A stretch of 13,461 nt of DNA from Chitinophagales bacterium. Lineage in GTDB: Bacteria > Bacteroidota > Bacteroidia > Chitinophagales > UBA2359. The notes under the pieces were generated by a model that searched no databases, was not told the DNA's origin, and saw only the letters and a list, made by a program, of their open reading frames with translations. The stretch spans positions 1-13,461 of the forward strand of contig JAHDDN010000113.1 of the NCBI GenBank assembly GCA_020629335.1, in the 5' to 3' direction. The translations under genes were made by a program, and so were the position numbers. Positions 13,213-13,461 of this stretch are shown piece after piece (the stretch's first letter is position 1; every line of letters begins with the position of its first letter).

Positions 13213-13461
13213 CTATTGATCTAATAATATCTCTTGAATGAGTTTATCATCATCATTTAGGGATTTAAAAAGCCTCATTTTAAATCGCCCTTTTTGGTTC
13301 ATCAATTGCTTGGCCATATTGTCTATAGCAATCATAGAGAGGACAGTTTGAATATAAGCTTCTATCAAATCATCTAAGCCTAATCCTAACTTATTAAAAT
13401 CCCTTCTATCAGTTAAAAGCAAACGATTAGTATCGCTTCCAAAACTCCCATCTTCATTTTT
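13213..13461 (-). CDS. C-terminal fragment of an unrecognised protein
   Basis: The minus strand is open from the window edge to the TAG at 13213-13215, giving 82 residues of a protein whose N-terminus lies outside. The visible part begins KNEDGSFGSDTNRLLLTDRR, then a helical GLGLDDLIEAYIQTVLSMIAIDNMA stretch, and ends KLIQEILLDQ. There is no signature motif. An in-frame TTG at 13420-13422 is a poor start, and the frame stays open beyond it, so a longer gene is favoured. It is separated from the ATP-grasp gene by 41 bp holding a hairpin and is probably in the same operon. Function not recognised. Confidence 0.6.
   Translation of the reverse strand, partial: KNEDGSFGSDTNRLLLTDRRDFNKLGLGLDDLIEAYIQTVLSMIAIDNMAKQLMNQKGRFKMRLFKSLNDDDKLIQEILLDQ

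Noticed and set aside
1..13461. CRISPR array, tRNA or rRNA genes
   Set aside because: No regularly spaced short direct repeats and no cloverleaf or rRNA signature sequence were seen on either strand.

Overview
The window looks like chromosomal DNA from a member of the Bacteroidota. The DNA is AT-rich and Shine-Dalgarno signals are mostly weak. The arginine decarboxylase is the short form typical of this phylum, and the GC-richer structured intergenic repeats resemble ones I associate with it (impression, not checked). A Saprospiria- or Cytophagia-like host is plausible, but genus cannot be fixed from sequence alone.

Layout. (1) 1-821, minus: MscS-type mechanosensitive channel, cut by the window edge. 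(2) 970-1677, plus: very acidic lipoprotein. (3) 1678-2049: non-coding, with a long AT-rich hairpin and a ~176-bp structured repeat. (4) 2056-4412, plus: NarL-type histidine kinase, its LuxR-type response regulator, then an ECF-like sigma factor. (5) 4416-5537: a complete transcription unit with promoter-like motif, leader hairpin, tandem-domain universal stress protein and terminator. (6) 5539-5696: an inverted second copy of the structured repeat. (7) 5730-5993: a second copy of the stress-protein unit that keeps motif, leader hairpin and terminator but has no coding sequence; it is either a decayed duplicate or a non-coding RNA. (8) 6073-10345, plus: a tightly packed polyamine operon (arginine decarboxylase, SET-domain protein, agmatinase/arginase-family ureohydrolase, deoxyhypusine-synthase-like enzyme, DksA/TraR-like protein). 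(9) 10349-11115: two 90-bp MITE-like elements, each with 12-bp terminal inverted repeats and a perfect 9-bp target duplication, flanking two small overlapping ORFs of unknown function. (10) 11199-13461, minus: aspartoacylase/succinylglutamate-desuccinylase-family zinc hydrolase, glutathione-synthetase-like ATP-grasp ligase, and an unrecognised gene that runs off the window.

How the parts fit together. A motif GTGACCC-N14-GTCTT occurs at identical spacing upstream of the lipoprotein, the stress protein and the coding-less unit. The ECF-like sigma gene lies directly before one of these copies, so a small stress regulon is a reasonable hypothesis. The polyamine operon predicts arginine to agmatine to putrescine, with the DHS-like enzyme probably making homospermidine rather than modifying a protein. 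The SET-domain protein coupled into this operon has no obvious pathway role.
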